Source of the DNA: DATLED01 sp963750255
GTDB taxonomy: Bacteria; Actinomycetota; Acidimicrobiia; Acidimicrobiales; CADCTF01
Length of the DNA: 64,000 nucleotides
Reading direction: 5' to 3'
Assembly (NCBI GenBank): GCA_963750255.1
Contig: CAVVPZ010000008.1
Coordinates: forward strand, 868,001 to 932,000
Made by a program: the position numbers and the translations under genes. Under the pieces are notes generated by a model. The model was not told the origin of the DNA. It saw nothing but the letters and a program-made list of their open reading frames with translations, and ran no database searches. Of the stretch, positions 11,688 through 21,385 are shown one piece after another (position 1 is the first letter of the stretch; each line of letters begins with the position of its first letter).

Positions 11688-13553
11688 TCAGTTCAACATG
11701 ATCGGGTTGCCCTTGACCGTGGTCGGGCCGCTGCCCTTGACGTCGACCTTGGCACCGGAGACCTCGGCGCCGGCGGAACCCTTCAGGGTGGCCTGGGTGC
11801 CCGCCTCGAGGTTGAGGGCCATCTGGGCCTTGATGGTGATGTTCTGGCCCTCCATCTTGAGGTCGGCCTTGGACTTCACCGAGATCTCGCCGTCGGACTC
11901 GATGGTGGTCTTCCCGGTGTTGGTGAGTTTGACGTCTTTGCCGCCGATCGAGATCAGGTCGCCCTTTTTCTCGATCTTGAGGAACATCTTCTTGTCAGCA
12001 GACTGGATGAGAATGTGCTCGTCGCCGTCCTTGTCGCTGATGACGATCTCCTGACCGGTGCGCGACCGGAGGACGCGCTGGTTGACCTTCCCGCCGCCCT
12101 CCCAGTCGCCGATCGGGCGAGGCATCTTGTCCTTGCCGTTCCACAGACCGCCGATCACGAAGCCGCTTCGGTGGTCGCCACCGTTGAAGGCGACGAGCAC
12201 CTCGTCGTTCACCTCCGGCATGATCAGCCAGCCGCGGTCGGCACCGGCTCCGAGGCTCACGACGCGAATCCAGTTCGACTCGATGTCGTCGCCGAGCCAG
12301 GGGAGCTTGACCTTGACCTCGGCCATGTTGCCGAGGCTTCCCTTGCCGCCGTCGCCCTTGATGTCGCAGACGATGGCCGGTCGGAGCGCCCAGTCGCCAT
12401 TGCGACCCAGGCCCGGAGGACCATTGGCCCCCGGTCCGTCGGAGGCGCTGGCCAGCAGACCGGCGATCGTGGGATCGTCCGACCCGCGACACATCACCAT
12501 GGTGCGGCCGCCTTCTTCGAGGTCGAAGACGTGACGCACGCTGGTGAGTCGGTACTTCCCCGCGAAGGGAGCCGGGACGGCCTTGACCTCGACGACCTTG
12601 CCCGCACGAAGTTTGGGCAGGAGTGTGCAGGTCGCATCCATCTGCATCCCGGCGTCCTGGTTCTGGCGTGCGACGGACAGCGAGACCGCGGTCGCCTCCT
12701 GCTTGTCGGCGACGTACGGGGTCACCAGCACCGGCGCGTCGCCGAAGGAGGCCTTCTTGACCTGTTCGACGCTTTGGGGAAGGCCGCCCGACCGACTCGT
12801 GTCGGCGACGATGGCCTCCTTCTTCTTCGGATCCCAGCCCCGCACCGTGGTCTTGCCGTCGATGGGGTCGGAGTCGCTGGTCGAACGGAAGCGATAGTCG
12901 AGCATCGTCGAGGTTGCATCGAGGGTATCGACCACCGCGCTCCACTCGGCCGAGTCAGCGACCACGACGTCTGCTCCATCGCTCATCGCCATGAGCCCGT
13001 ACCGCGCGCACATGGTGTCGAGGAGTTCCCCGGCCGAGCCGGTCCGCAAGTAGTAGGGGATCGTCATCCGAGGGAGGCCAATCCCTTTGAGCGACAGTCC
13101 GGCCGACGAGATCGCCGGCTTGAGGATCTCCTCGACCGTCTTGTCCTTGAGCACTTCGCTCTTGTCACCCCGGTAGAGGCGGTGGCGCTTGTCGTAGCCG
13201 ACAAGCAGTACCTCGGTCGGTCCGTGGTTGCTGCCGGAGAAGTCGACCGAGGTGATCTCTCCCTCGAAGATCGTGACCTTGGCGCTGCCGGCGGGCACTT
13301 CGATCTTGAGCGCAGCGCCGAGCTTGAATTTCGTGGGCAGCGCTTGGGCCGCCGTGCCCTGGGAGTCGCTCTCGTGGAGGAGGCGGATCTCGCAGAGATC
13401 GGGCCGGTTGATGACTGAGCTGACGTCGGTGGACAGGATCCGTGACGACTCGATCGACGACAGACGCGACCCGTCGATGGAGATGATCGGTGTGGTTCCG
13501 AACAGCGTCGCGTCGACGCCGCGTGCCGCGCCGTTGGCGCTGGTCATGGTCAT
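11688..13553 (-). CDS. VgrG/gp5-gp27-like spike protein, Afp8-like
   Basis: An intact 621-residue spike protein. The N-terminal ~360 residues form the gp27-like phage late-control D fold (TPIISIDGSRLSSIESSRIL onward, with a LysM-like mid section). An OB-fold follows (WALRPAIVCDIKG, LPWLGDDIESNWIRV, GWLIMPEVNDEVLVAF). The last ~110 residues are gp5-type beta-helix repeats rich in Lys/Gly (ISIGGKDVKLTNTGKTTIES). It would trimerise as the hub and needle at the tip of the inner tube. No enzymatic extension is fused at the C-terminus (it ends GNPIMLN). It starts 2 bp after the LysM gene stop. Confidence 0.93.
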   Translation of the reverse strand: MTMTSANGAARGVDATLFGTTPIISIDGSRLSSIESSRILSTDVSSVINRPDLCEIRLLHESDSQGTAAQALPTKFKLGAALKIEVPAGSAKVTIFEGEITSVDFSGSNHGPTEVLLVGYDKRHRLYRGDKSEVLKDKTVEEILKPAISSAGLSLKGIGLPRMTIPYYLRTGSAGELLDTMCARYGLMAMSDGADVVVADSAEWSAVVDTLDATSTMLDYRFRSTSDSDPIDGKTTVRGWDPKKKEAIVADTSRSGGLPQSVEQVKKASFGDAPVLVTPYVADKQEATAVSLSVARQNQDAGMQMDATCTLLPKLRAGKVVEVKAVPAPFAGKYRLTSVRHVFDLEEGGRTMVMCRGSDDPTIAGLLASASDGPGANGPPGLGRNGDWALRPAIVCDIKGDGGKGSLGNMAEVKVKLPWLGDDIESNWIRVVSLGAGADRGWLIMPEVNDEVLVAFNGGDHRSGFVIGGLWNGKDKMPRPIGDWEGGGKVNQRVLRSRTGQEIVISDKDGDEHILIQSADKKMFLKIEKKGDLISIGGKDVKLTNTGKTTIESDGEISVKSKADLKMEGQNITIKAQMALNLEAGTQATLKGSAGAEVSGAKVDVKGSGPTTVKGNPIMLN

Positions 13554-13555
13554 GG

Positions 13556-14230
13556 TTAGACCGGCGGGACGACGAGCGAGCGCCCGGGAACCAAGCGGAG
13601 GGGGTCGTCGATGGTCGAGTTGGCGTCGGCGATCTTGCGCCAGCCCGTCGTCGATCCGTATTCGGCATAGGCGATCGACGCCAGCGTGTCGCCGGCCACG
13701 ACTCGATGAGCCCGGGCGCCCGGCTCGCCGCCGGAGGTCGGGTTTTGTCGTGCGGGCGCGGCGCCGAACTCCTTGAGGGTGATCGTCACTGAGCCGCGTA
13801 CCGGGTTGCCGTTCTCCCGGAAGAGGGTGTACTTGACTGCGACCTGGTCGATGTAGCCCTTGAACTCGATCGCCGTCCCCCAGATGAATCGGGCGTGGGG
13901 TGCGGACGGACGGTTCTGGGATTGCGAGTCGCTCTCAGGATTCACGTGACCGAGCAACTCTTTGACGATCTTCGAGATGTCGCCGTTTTCCTCGGTCGTC
14001 TCGTCGAGGAACATCTCCACCGTCAAGCTGGCGGGAACCGGCCCCTTGTATTCGGGGGGAAGCGTGCCGCCGGAGTTGCTGGTGGCCTCCCACTTGGCTC
14101 CCCGGGTGATCGAGAAGTCCTTGGGGTTGAAGGGAAAGTCCTTCTCCCAGACCACGTCCTCGGAGCCGCCGGTGTTCGGCTTGATGAGCTTGAGCTTGGC
14201 TGGTGTCCATGTCCGCTGGGTGGTGGTCAT
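13556..14230 (-). CDS. LysM-containing baseplate hub protein, Afp7-like
   Basis: An intact 224-residue protein with a C-terminal LysM domain (HRVVAGDTLASIAYAEYGST followed by WRKIADANSTIDDPLRLVPG). The N-terminal part (KLKLIKPNTGG, FPFNPKDFSITRGAKWE) matches CIS proteins annotated as LysM peptidoglycan-binding, equivalent to Afp7/Pvc7 and related to T4 gp53. Such proteins bridge the tube, spike and wedges. The ATG overlaps the stop of the second tube gene by ATGA. Confidence 0.88.
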   Translation of the reverse strand: MTTTQRTWTPAKLKLIKPNTGGSEDVVWEKDFPFNPKDFSITRGAKWEATSNSGGTLPPEYKGPVPASLTVEMFLDETTEENGDISKIVKELLGHVNPESDSQSQNRPSAPHARFIWGTAIEFKGYIDQVAVKYTLFRENGNPVRGSVTITLKEFGAAPARQNPTSGGEPGARAHRVVAGDTLASIAYAEYGSTTGWRKIADANSTIDDPLRLVPGRSLVVPPV

Positions 14231-14700
14231 GCTGCGGGTCCTCCGTTTGCGGTCGGGGAGAGAAAGCCGTGATAGGCGAGCTCGATGGTCTCGGTCGCCA
14301 CTTGGGGGCTGTCGACCTTGAACGTAGGCCCGGTCCACCGGACGGGCACCACGTCGTTCAGGCTCCACTGTGCGATGACCTTGCCGCCGCCGTCGACGGC
14401 CTTTATCTGCGCCGTGGAGCCGCGTGTGACCTTCTGGGAGATGGCCATGAACCAGACCGCCACCTTCTCGCTGTCCTCGTTGATCGGGCGGCTCAACTTG
14501 ACGTTGGTGAACTTGAGGCGGGTGGGCAATTGGTGGACCCACGAGTTGTTGCCGCCCTCCTCTCGCGTCTCGATGGCGGTGTCCATGCCCAGCCCCTCGA
14601 AGCTGTTCCACCATCCGATGTTCTGGTTGTCGAGGTGCAGGTGGAACCGCAGGGAGACGGCGGGGTCGCCCGTGTTGCGATTCGAGGCAGGTTCAGCCAT
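14227..14700 (-). CDS. Second CIS inner-tube protein, gp19 family
   Basis: An intact 157-residue phage tail tube family protein. It has the family pattern RFHLHLDNQNIGWWNSFEGL, a central KFTNVKLSRPINEDSEKV strand pair and a C-terminal IELAYHGFL strand. CIS loci usually carry two or more tube proteins; the copy beside the LysM and VgrG genes commonly forms the tube initiator ring on the spike, while the copy beside the sheath gene forms the bulk tube. That division is inferred here from position. Start ATG 14700, 14 bp after the disordered-protein gene. Confidence 0.88.
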   Translation of the reverse strand: MAEPASNRNTGDPAVSLRFHLHLDNQNIGWWNSFEGLGMDTAIETREEGGNNSWVHQLPTRLKFTNVKLSRPINEDSEKVAVWFMAISQKVTRGSTAQIKAVDGGGKVIAQWSLNDVVPVRWTGPTFKVDSPQVATETIELAYHGFLSPTANGGPAA

Positions 14701-14714
14701 CGGAACTCCTCGGG

Positions 14715-17532
14715 CTAGGGCCGGAACCGGTTGTACCGGTTCTTGGCCTCGAGTTGGCGGCGGAGATCGGCATCGAGTTCGGCGCGCAGCTTCACGTACA
14801 GCTTGCGGATCTGGGCATCGGTCATGCTTCCACCGCCGCCGCCCCCGCCCGTGACGGCCGCCGTGATGCCCTCGACCTCGCCGGCCATGCGGTGAGCCCC
14901 GGCTGTGACGGCGGATGCAGCCGAAGAAGCCGCTCCACCGGCGGACGTGACGGCCGAGGTCGCGTCGTTGACGCGTCCCTTCATCCACTTGGGGAGCGTT
15001 TGCACCGTGAACTCAGCGTCTTGCCCCTCGGGTGGCGTGGAGCGTAGGAACGAACCGTCTGGCCCGCGTTCGCCAAGGCCGGCCTTGACCAGGAGGTCGG
15101 TCGACGACGGCACGGCCATCGCCGCGGTGTGCAGGGGGAGCGCCGACCCCGACCTGGAACCTGCTGGTGCGTTGGGCGAGGTTTGCACCGACGGCGCCGA
15201 GGTGGGCCGGCTGGCCACCGCCGGCGCGGCGAGCGTCGGCGAAACCGTGTCGGCGGTGCGGGCCTCGCCCGACCACGCGTCGGCGTCGAAACGGCGCTGG
15301 ATCTCGACGGGCGCCGGCTCGGGTGCCATCGCCCGCAGGACGGTCATGGGTTCCGAGGATGGTTGCGGCGATGTCGTCGACCCACCGCCACTGGGGGCGG
15401 CGAAGAGAAGCGGGACCGTCCGGGCGACGACGGCCGCCGAGGCTCCGGCGGAGGCGCCTTGTCCTGCCGTGGCCGCCAGCGTGCGTTGGATGACCGACCC
15501 GCTGGACGACCTGCCGGCGCCCGACGATGCCATGGGTGCGGAGGATTCGCCCCGGCTGGTCGGCGCGTGGAGCGTCGCCGGTCCTTCGGGGGGTGCCAAG
15601 GGCAGCGACGCCGCGGGCTGGCCCGGACCGGTCGCCGACGACGAGCCGCCGGCGCCGTCACTCAGTGTCTGCACCGGCGTCGACACCGGTGTGGTGAGTG
15701 CGCCAGCCCCGAGCGTGGGGACGACCTCGTCGTCTCGCGCGCCACCTTCTTCGGCGGCCGCGTCGCTGGCTGGCTCAGTCGTCGCTCGCGCCACGAGGGG
15801 CAAGTCGCCGACGCCGCCGGCCAGCGACGGGGCGCCGGCGTCGGACTCCTCGCCGTCCCCTTCGCCCGAACCGATGCTGGTCGAGATCGGGTCCGCGCCG
15901 AGTGTCGGGGCGGTGGCCGTCGAAGCATCGGCATCACGCTGGATCGAGGGCGCAGCCGTCGCCTGACTCGCCAACGCGGCGGACGCGTCGCCGGCCGATG
16001 CCCCAGCGGGGCTGTCTGTCTCGCCGCGTCGTTGCACGGCGCTGGGCTCGGCCAGCGGCAGTTCGGCCGGCGTCGGTCGGTTGTCGTCCGCGTCGTGCGC
16101 CGGACTCGGGACGCTCGACGCGGAGGAGGCGGTCTCCATGGACCTCGACACCACCGGCGTCTGGCCGCTCAACGACGCCATTGCATCGACCGGAACCGAG
16201 GGGGACGGACCGGCGCCCGTGGCCGGCGCCGCGGTGGCCGGCGCCGCGGTTGCCGACGCCGAGTCGGGGGCGGACGGTGCGCTCGGCGTGGCCGGGGCCG
16301 GCGGTGTCGCCGGGGCGCCAGATGCGCTCGACGAGTCGGCGAGCCGCTGGATCGGCGGCTCCACCAAGTCGAGACGCTCGCCGGGGAGCGCCGACGGCTC
16401 GCCCGCGGTGTCAGTCGTTGAACGGTCGATGTCGGCGACCGCGGGGCTCGTGTTCCCGAGCAACGGGGCGTCGGCGCTTGCCGGAGACGACGGTTGCGAC
16501 GCGGTGACGGTGAGGCTCGTGGCGTCGGTGGTGTCCGCCGATGCAACCGGGGCCGACGGCGGAGACGTCGGCGCCTCGGGGGTCGAGGTGGCCTCGACTG
16601 CGCTCGGCGACGGAGCCGCGACCGGGGGGAGACCGCAGGCGTGGCCGGCGCCGGCGAGGGCCCGACGTCGGCCCGACGCTGGACCGGCGAGCGAAGGTCT
16701 CCAGGACCCCCGGGACGGGGGAGACGCTGGATCGGGGGGGCGAGGTCGGCCGGCGGCGTGATGACGGGTCGATCGGCTGGGCCAGCGCCGTCGCCGGCCA
16801 GGGCGGCGAGGTCGACTTCGAACCCGCCGACTCGGTTGTCGCTCCCCGCCGTCGGAGCGGTGGGTGCCGGCGGTGCCGGAGATGGCGTCGGCGAGGTCCC
16901 AGCCGGCTGGGTCTGCACGGCCGAGGTCGCCGGAGGAGCAGCGGTGTCCGCCGCGGGCACGTCGACGACTCGGGCGACAGGGAGCGGGTTCGATCCGAGC
17001 GCGGCCGGCGAGGCGGAGGGCGCCGGGACAGCCAGCACGCGACTGACTGCGGGCGCGGGCAGGACCGGGGACGAGGTCGACGCCACTGTCTGGAGAGGGG
17101 TGCTATCGACGGTGGACAACTGGCGCTGGGCCAACGGCTGCACGGCGGCGGCGGGCTCGTCGTGGTCGGGGTGCGCAGGCTCGCGCAGCGGCATGGCACC
17201 GGGGCCTCCGCCCGCGGTCGACGTGACCGACGCAGCCGACGAAACGAGGCCGCCGGCGACCCCGCTCGGAGCGTCGGCGGAGATGGCGTGGCCGAGCGAA
17301 CCGCTCAGGCGGCTGTCGTGGTGGCTGGTCAGGATCTCGGGCAGCCGTCTGCACCCGGAAGGTCGTCGGCATGGTCGGCTTCGCCGCCGTGGTCATCGCC
17401 GGCATCGTCATCCAGTCGCCGGTCGGGCACCCGCTCGGGGCGTGCCACGTCGCCCGACGCCGCTTGGGGCTCGGGCGCCTCGGGTGCGTCAGGCGGATCG
17501 GATTCGTTGGTTCGGCGACGGAAAGGCCACAT
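14715..17532 (-). CDS. Long Pro/Ala/Ser-rich disordered CIS protein with IQR/VQR motifs (frameshifted)
   Basis: A protein of about 940 residues, almost entirely low complexity (Ala, Pro, Ser, Thr, Gly), read across frameshifts between about 16440 and 17400. It begins MWPFRRRTNESDPPDAP and ends in a short ordered helix (MTDAQIRKLYVKLRAELDAD). Short basic motifs recur within the disorder: VIQRT, SIQRD, VEIQRR, PIQRL, AVQRR. It lies between DUF6760 and the second tube gene, co-directional and 1 bp from its upstream neighbour. I do not recognise a family. Position makes it a structural or assembly component: a tape-measure role, or a scaffold binding DUF4157-type cargo, which carries the same QR motifs, are both possible. 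Confidence 0.65.
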
Positions 17533-17533
17533 G

Positions 17534-17704
17534 TCAGTCGTCCTGTTTGGCCAGCTCGTTCAGGCGGCGGTTGATCTTGGCGATCTCCCGCACGAAGGTC
17601 TTGCGGCGAAGGTGCTCGAGGTCGATGAGCTCGTCGTGAGCCCAATGGAAGTGGTAAGCGACGTACGCGATCTCTTCATAGAGCTCCTCGACCGCGTACG
17701 TCAC
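17534..17704 (-). CDS. DUF6760-like small CIS assembly protein
   Basis: A 56-residue protein beginning VTYAVEELYEEIAYVAYHFH and ending in a charged helix (REIAKINRRLNELAKQDD). The pattern of an acidic-aromatic helix followed by E/H-L-R-R and a Lys/Arg-rich C-terminus matches small proteins labelled DUF6760 that sit after the tube gene in phage-tail-like loci. They are thought to be tail assembly factors. The GTG start at 17704 overlaps the upstream stop (GTGA), which favours this short start over longer in-frame ones. Confidence 0.75.
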   Translation of the reverse strand: MTYAVEELYEEIAYVAYHFHWAHDELIDLEHLRRKTFVREIAKINRRLNELAKQDD

Positions 17705-18172
17705 GATCCCCCCGGGCGACCACCCGCCACATCGACGGTGAAGTCGTGCTCGCAGTTGGGGCACTTGACCGCGGCGCGGGTGTGCCCCTCCTGGTTGATG
17801 CGTCGGTAGAGGTCCTGCAGGAACGCAAGGTCGGCGGCGAAGAGTCGCTCGATGACGAGGTCGTCGATGTCGGACTCGTCGAGATCGCCGAGTTGGGTGA
17901 TGACCCGGGCCAGGAGGACGACGGTGAGGTACGCCGGCCGGGCCTGCACTCGGGCGTCGGACAACGGCAACAACTCGTCACGAGCCGTCGCCATCCGCAT
18001 GACGCCCCGCTTGTGCAGGACGCCGTTGTGATCGAGATACCCACGGGGCAGCTCGAACGGGTACTCGGTGCGCAGGGGGGGCGCCGGCATCGCTGCCGGC
18101 GCCCCCGCCTGGTACTCCGATGTCCTCGGGCTGCTGGACGGTCCCAGGGGTACCGGGAATCGTCCGCTTCAT
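17701..18172 (-). CDS. CIS tail-assembly protein with C-terminal zinc-binding motif (one frameshift)
   Basis: A protein of about 156 residues with a single indel near 18085. The N-terminus is MKRTIPGTPGTVQQPEDIGV. After the indel comes YPFELPRGYLDHNGVLHKRG, a helical region (LLARVITQLGDLDESDIDDL), and a C-terminal CPNCEHDF motif that could bind zinc together with nearby residues. Proteins of this size and layout follow the tube gene in CIS and Mu-like tails and are regarded as tail assembly chaperones. The ATG overlaps the tube gene stop (TGATG), and the stop overlaps the next gene start. Confidence 0.75.
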
Positions 18173-18630
18173 CAGCCCTTCTCGACCAGCATGGTCACGC
18201 CCTGCAGCGTGACCTTCTCCTCGAGGACGTTGGTGCCACCGGCCTGCGGCGTCGTCACCTCGAGCGAGCTGGGCTGGCAGTCCTTGATCGTGAACCGCTT
18301 GACGGCCTTGCCCACCTCCTGCGGCGAGAACACCGACACGATCACGTCACGACGGTCCGTCGCGCCGTTCTCGATCTTCTTCATCCACTCGGCGAAGAAC
18401 ATGTCGTCGGTGAGGGCGCGGGTGACCGTGACGGTGACCGGCTTCGGGCGGCCAGGGATCTTCTTGAGCTGATAGGCGCCGGTGGCGGTCTGGCTCTTGA
18501 CCTCGATCATGTCGAACTCCTGCTTCAGTCCGCTGACCTCCTTCACGATCAACTTCTGCTTTTCGATTTCACAGCCGAAGCTGTTGGCGACGAGGGCATC
18601 ACCGGTGAGGAAATCCCAGGTTCCAGGCAT
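18172..18630 (-). CDS. CIS inner-tube protein, gp19/Afp1-like
   Basis: An intact 152-residue phage tail tube protein. It opens with MPGTWDFLTGDALVANSFGC, has the hallmark IPGRPKPVTVTVTRALT, and ends with a strand VTLQGVTMLVEKG. This should be the major Hcp-like tube subunit inside the sheath. It lies 34 bp after the sheath gene; that gap is purine-rich on the coding strand and supplies a ribosome-binding site. Confidence 0.92.
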   Translation of the reverse strand: MPGTWDFLTGDALVANSFGCEIEKQKLIVKEVSGLKQEFDMIEVKSQTATGAYQLKKIPGRPKPVTVTVTRALTDDMFFAEWMKKIENGATDRRDVIVSVFSPQEVGKAVKRFTIKDCQPSSLEVTTPQAGGTNVLEEKVTLQGVTMLVEKG

Positions 18631-18664
18631 CTAGCTCTCTTCTCTCTTTCTGATTTCGGTGCGG

Positions 18665-20204
18665 TTACTCGCCGACCAGGGAAACGCCGCCCTCGAGCTG
18701 CTGGAGGCGGAAGATGACGAACTCGGCGGGCTTGACCGGGGCGACGCCGATGTCGCAGACGACCTGACCGAGCGAGATGCCCTCGGCCGGGTTCGTCTCG
18801 TCGTCGCACTTGACGTAGAAGGCCTCGTCCGGCGTGGAGCCGAAGAGGGCACCCTTGCGCCACTCCATGACGAGGAAGCCGGCGATCGTGCGGCGGACCT
18901 TGGCCCACAGGTCACGGTCGTTGGGCTCGAACACGACCCAGTCGGTGTTCACCTGGATCGACTTCTCCAGGTAGTTGAACAGGCGACGGACGTTGATGTA
19001 CTTCCACGCCGGGTCGCTCGACAGGGTGCGGGCACCCCAGACGCGGATGCCGCGGCCCGGGAAGGCACGGATGCAGTTGATGCCCTCGGGGTTGAGGAGG
19101 TCGTTCTCACCCTTGGTGATGTTGATCTCCAGGCTGACGGCGCCACGGAGGACGTCGTTGGCCGGGGCCTTGTGGACGCCACGCTCGTTGTCGGTGCGGG
19201 CCCAGAGGCCGGCGAGGTGGCCGGACGGCGGGACGAAGATGTTCTGGCCGGAGGCAGGGTCGAGGACCTTGATGCGGGGCCAGTAGAGCGCGGCGTACTT
19301 CGAGTCGTAGCCGGCCTTGTCGACCCGCCACTCCTTGATCTGCTGGGCGTTCATGCCGGGGGGCGGGTCGAGGATGGCCATGCGGTCACCCATGAACTCG
19401 CAGTGGCTGATCATGGCCAGCTGCACGGCCTGGAAGCCCTCGCCGTTGATGTGGCCCTGCTCGTAGGCGGCGGTGAGGTCGGGACCGACAGCATGGTGAC
19501 CTCGTCGATGGCCTCGAGGGCACCGAAGCCGGTGCGGTTGGCCACGTCGCCGACGTAGTCGCCGGCCTCGACGCGAGCCGGAGCGGCCGAGGCGCTGCCG
19601 CCCGACAGGCCGACCGTTGCCCTTGGCCGGACGCTCGAGGGCGCCGGCGGAGGTGGACTCCTCGAGTGCGGATGAGCTTCGAGGTCTGGTTCACGACCTG
19701 GGCCGCGTTCTGCTTGCCCTTCTTGGTGCTCAGGTCGGGGAAGGTCTCTTCGACCTTGTTGCCCTTCTTGACCACGATCGTGAACTGGTCGTCGGCCGCA
19801 CCCTCGCCTTCGGGGTGCTGGATCTCGACGGTCAGGTCGTTGCCGGCGGCACCGGCCTCGAGCGCGTTGACCTTGTAGGGCAGCTGCTTGCCGTCGCCGG
19901 CACCGAGCTCGCCGCGGGCGGCCGGCTGGGCGCCCTCGCTGTCGCTACCGATGCGGACGATGTAAGCGATGCCACCACCGTTCTGGAAATAGCCGTACAC
20001 AGAGTGCGCGAGGTACGAGCCCTCGACGAACTCACCGAAGGCCGTGACGAACTGAGTCCAGTTCGTGACCAGGGTGGGCTCGTTGAACGGGCCACGCTGC
20101 GCCAATCCGACGAACGCGGCGACAGCGGTGCCGACGCCCTCGATCGGACGTGCGCCACCGTCGAGTTCCTCGACGTAGACACCAGGGGACAGATACTGAG
20201 GCAT
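18665..20204 (-). CDS. CIS contractile sheath protein (two frameshifts)
   Basis: A sheath protein of about 512 residues. The N-terminus MPQYLSPGVYVEELDGGARP is the classic sheath start, followed by GTAVAAFVGLAQRGPFNEPT and FVTAFGEF. The C-terminal domain is diagnostic: WPRIKVLDPASG, GLWARTDNERGVHKAPAN, CIRAFPGRGIRVWGARTLS, YINVRRLFNYLEKSI and DIGVAPVKPAEFVIFRL. Indels near 19660 and 19490 break the middle of the gene. Only one sheath gene is present, unlike Afp/PVC systems with three. A strong GGAGG ribosome-binding site precedes ATG 20204. It heads a transcription unit separated from the DUF4157 gene by a hairpin and a palindromic operator candidate. Confidence 0.93.
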
Positions 20205-20305
20205 TCGGGCCTCCTCCTCTTCGACCGGGACGATCGCTCCTCACCCTTGTCGTCCCCGGGGTCGACCGCTAGGTCCAAGGGGGCGAAGGTGAGGGAAGCA
20301 ACTCC

Positions 20306-20319
20306 TGCCCGATCGGGCA
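20306..20319. promoter_or_regulatory. Palindromic operator candidate upstream of sheath operon
   Basis: TGCCCGATCGGGCA is a perfect 14-bp palindrome 102 bp upstream of the sheath start codon. Its core CCCGATCGGG recurs upstream of the DUF4157 gene and between the response-regulator gene and its divergent neighbour. The regulator that binds it is unknown. Confidence 0.5.
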
Positions 20320-20329
20320 TCCCCGGACG

Positions 20330-20363
20330 CGACGATGCCCGCTCCAGGGAGCGGGCATCGTCG
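20330..20363 (-). terminator. Hairpin between DUF4157 and sheath genes
   Basis: Perfect 15-bp arms (CGACGATGCCCGCTC and its complement) flank a 4-base loop. The hairpin begins 27 bp downstream of the DUF4157 stop. It lacks a following T-run, so it may be a Rho-assisted terminator or an RNA-stabilising stem separating the DUF4157 unit from the sheath operon. Confidence 0.6.
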
Positions 20364-20389
20364 AAAGCGGTTGGTGTCGGGGGGGATTT

Positions 20390-21286
20390 CTACTCCTCGT
20401 CGCCCTCGACGTCGTCGCCCTCGCGTTGGATGGTCGGGTCGTGCAGGGTCTGGGCACCGGGTTCTTCTTCGACGGCTTCCTCGGCGCCGGCCTCGGCCCG
20501 TTGGATGGTCGGGTCGTGGAGGGTCTGGGCACCGGGTTCTTCTTCGACGGCTTCCTCGGCGCCGGCTTCGGCCCGTTGGATGGTCGGGTCGTGCAGAGCC
20601 TGTACGTCGTCGGCGTGGTCGTGGTCCTCGGAGCGTTGCACTGCCGGCGCCGCCGGCCCCGGCCGAACCCGCGGTGGCGTGGTCGCCGGCCGCCGGCCGC
20701 CGCCATGACAGCGCTGGCCGTGGCGACGGCCTGCTGCTCGGCCCAGTCGCCCGGGTCGGACACCTTGATGCCGCCCTCGCGGGACTCGCCGGGCACGTCG
20801 CCGCTGCGCTGCTGGACGACGTGGGTCAGCTCGTGGGCGATCGTCTCTTGGCCCTGGGGCGACGAAGGGTTGTACTTGCCCTCGTTGAACACGATCTCGT
20901 TGCCCACGGTGAAGGCCTGGGACTGCACCGACGTCGCCGCCTTGGAGGCCTCGGAACCGGTGTGGACCTTGACGTCACTGAAGGAGTGGCCGAGGCTCGA
21001 TTCCATCTTGGAGCGCACGCCGTCGTCGAGGCTCGAGCCGCCGCCCTTGCCGACGACGTTCTTGACCGGGCGAATCCTCTTCTTGACGCTGCACGAGCGA
21101 GCCCATGGCCGCGTTGCCGGCTTGGCGTTGCAGGTGCATCGCGCCGCGGGCACCGATGGCGTCGGGACGGCCGTGCTCAACAGCCTTGGAGAGCGACCCG
21201 TGGTCGAGGGCGCCCCCATCCTCGGTCTTGGTCTCTCGCGGCTTGGTGCCGACGTTGAGATCTTGGAGCAGTTCGTACTCGGACAC
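20390..21286 (-). CDS. DUF4157 metallopeptidase-like CIS protein with C-terminal repeats (frameshifted)
   Basis: A protein of about 298 residues read across indels near 21090 and 20650. It starts VSEYELLQDLNVG. GTG 21286 is preferred because GGAGG lies 8 bp upstream, whereas the GTG at 21295 would overlap that site. A short motif HLQRQAGNAAMGSLVQ precedes the DUF4157 domain: LDDGVRSKMESSLGHSFSDV, VHTGSEA, AFTVGNEIVFN and the zinc-binding ETIAHELTHVVQQ. The C-terminus is a 25-residue tandem repeat (TLHDPTIQRAEAGAEEAVEE and five more residues). DUF4157 proteins are among the most common genes linked to CIS loci and are candidate effectors or cargo-processing factors. Here it sits between the ATPase and sheath genes with its own promoter region. 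Confidence 0.82.
20426..20596 (-). repeat. 75-bp tandem repeat in the DUF4157 gene
   Basis: Two full 75-bp units and a 21-bp start of a third (units begin at 20426, 20501 and 20576) encode a 25-residue acidic repeat containing DPTIQRAEAGAEEAVEEEPG. The units are nearly identical at DNA level, so copy number may vary between strains or be mis-assembled. Confidence 0.9.
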
Positions 21287-21358
21287 GTAGCCCACCTCCG
21301 ACTGGGTATTCCTCCGGAGTGTACGCCCGCGGCCGTTGCCCAGGGAGGGCGACCTGGC

Positions 21359-21371
21359 TGCCCGATCGGGA
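21359..21371. promoter_or_regulatory. Palindromic operator candidate upstream of DUF4157 gene
   Basis: TGCCCGATCGGGA carries the 10-bp core CCCGATCGGG (21361-21370) in the 99-bp gap between the ATPase stop (21386) and the DUF4157 start (21286), 75 bp upstream of that start. It is one of three copies at CIS promoters. Confidence 0.45.
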
Positions 21372-21385
21372 AGTGGGCGGCGGGG

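Noticed and set aside
12015..13418. 467-codon plus-strand open frame opposite the VgrG gene
   Set aside because: The minus-strand VgrG gene is intact with full-length domain matches; the opposite frame has no ribosome-binding site or recognisable domain.
20426..20596. CRISPR-like repeats
   Set aside because: The repeats are direct 75-bp tandem units without spacers and are part of a coding sequence.
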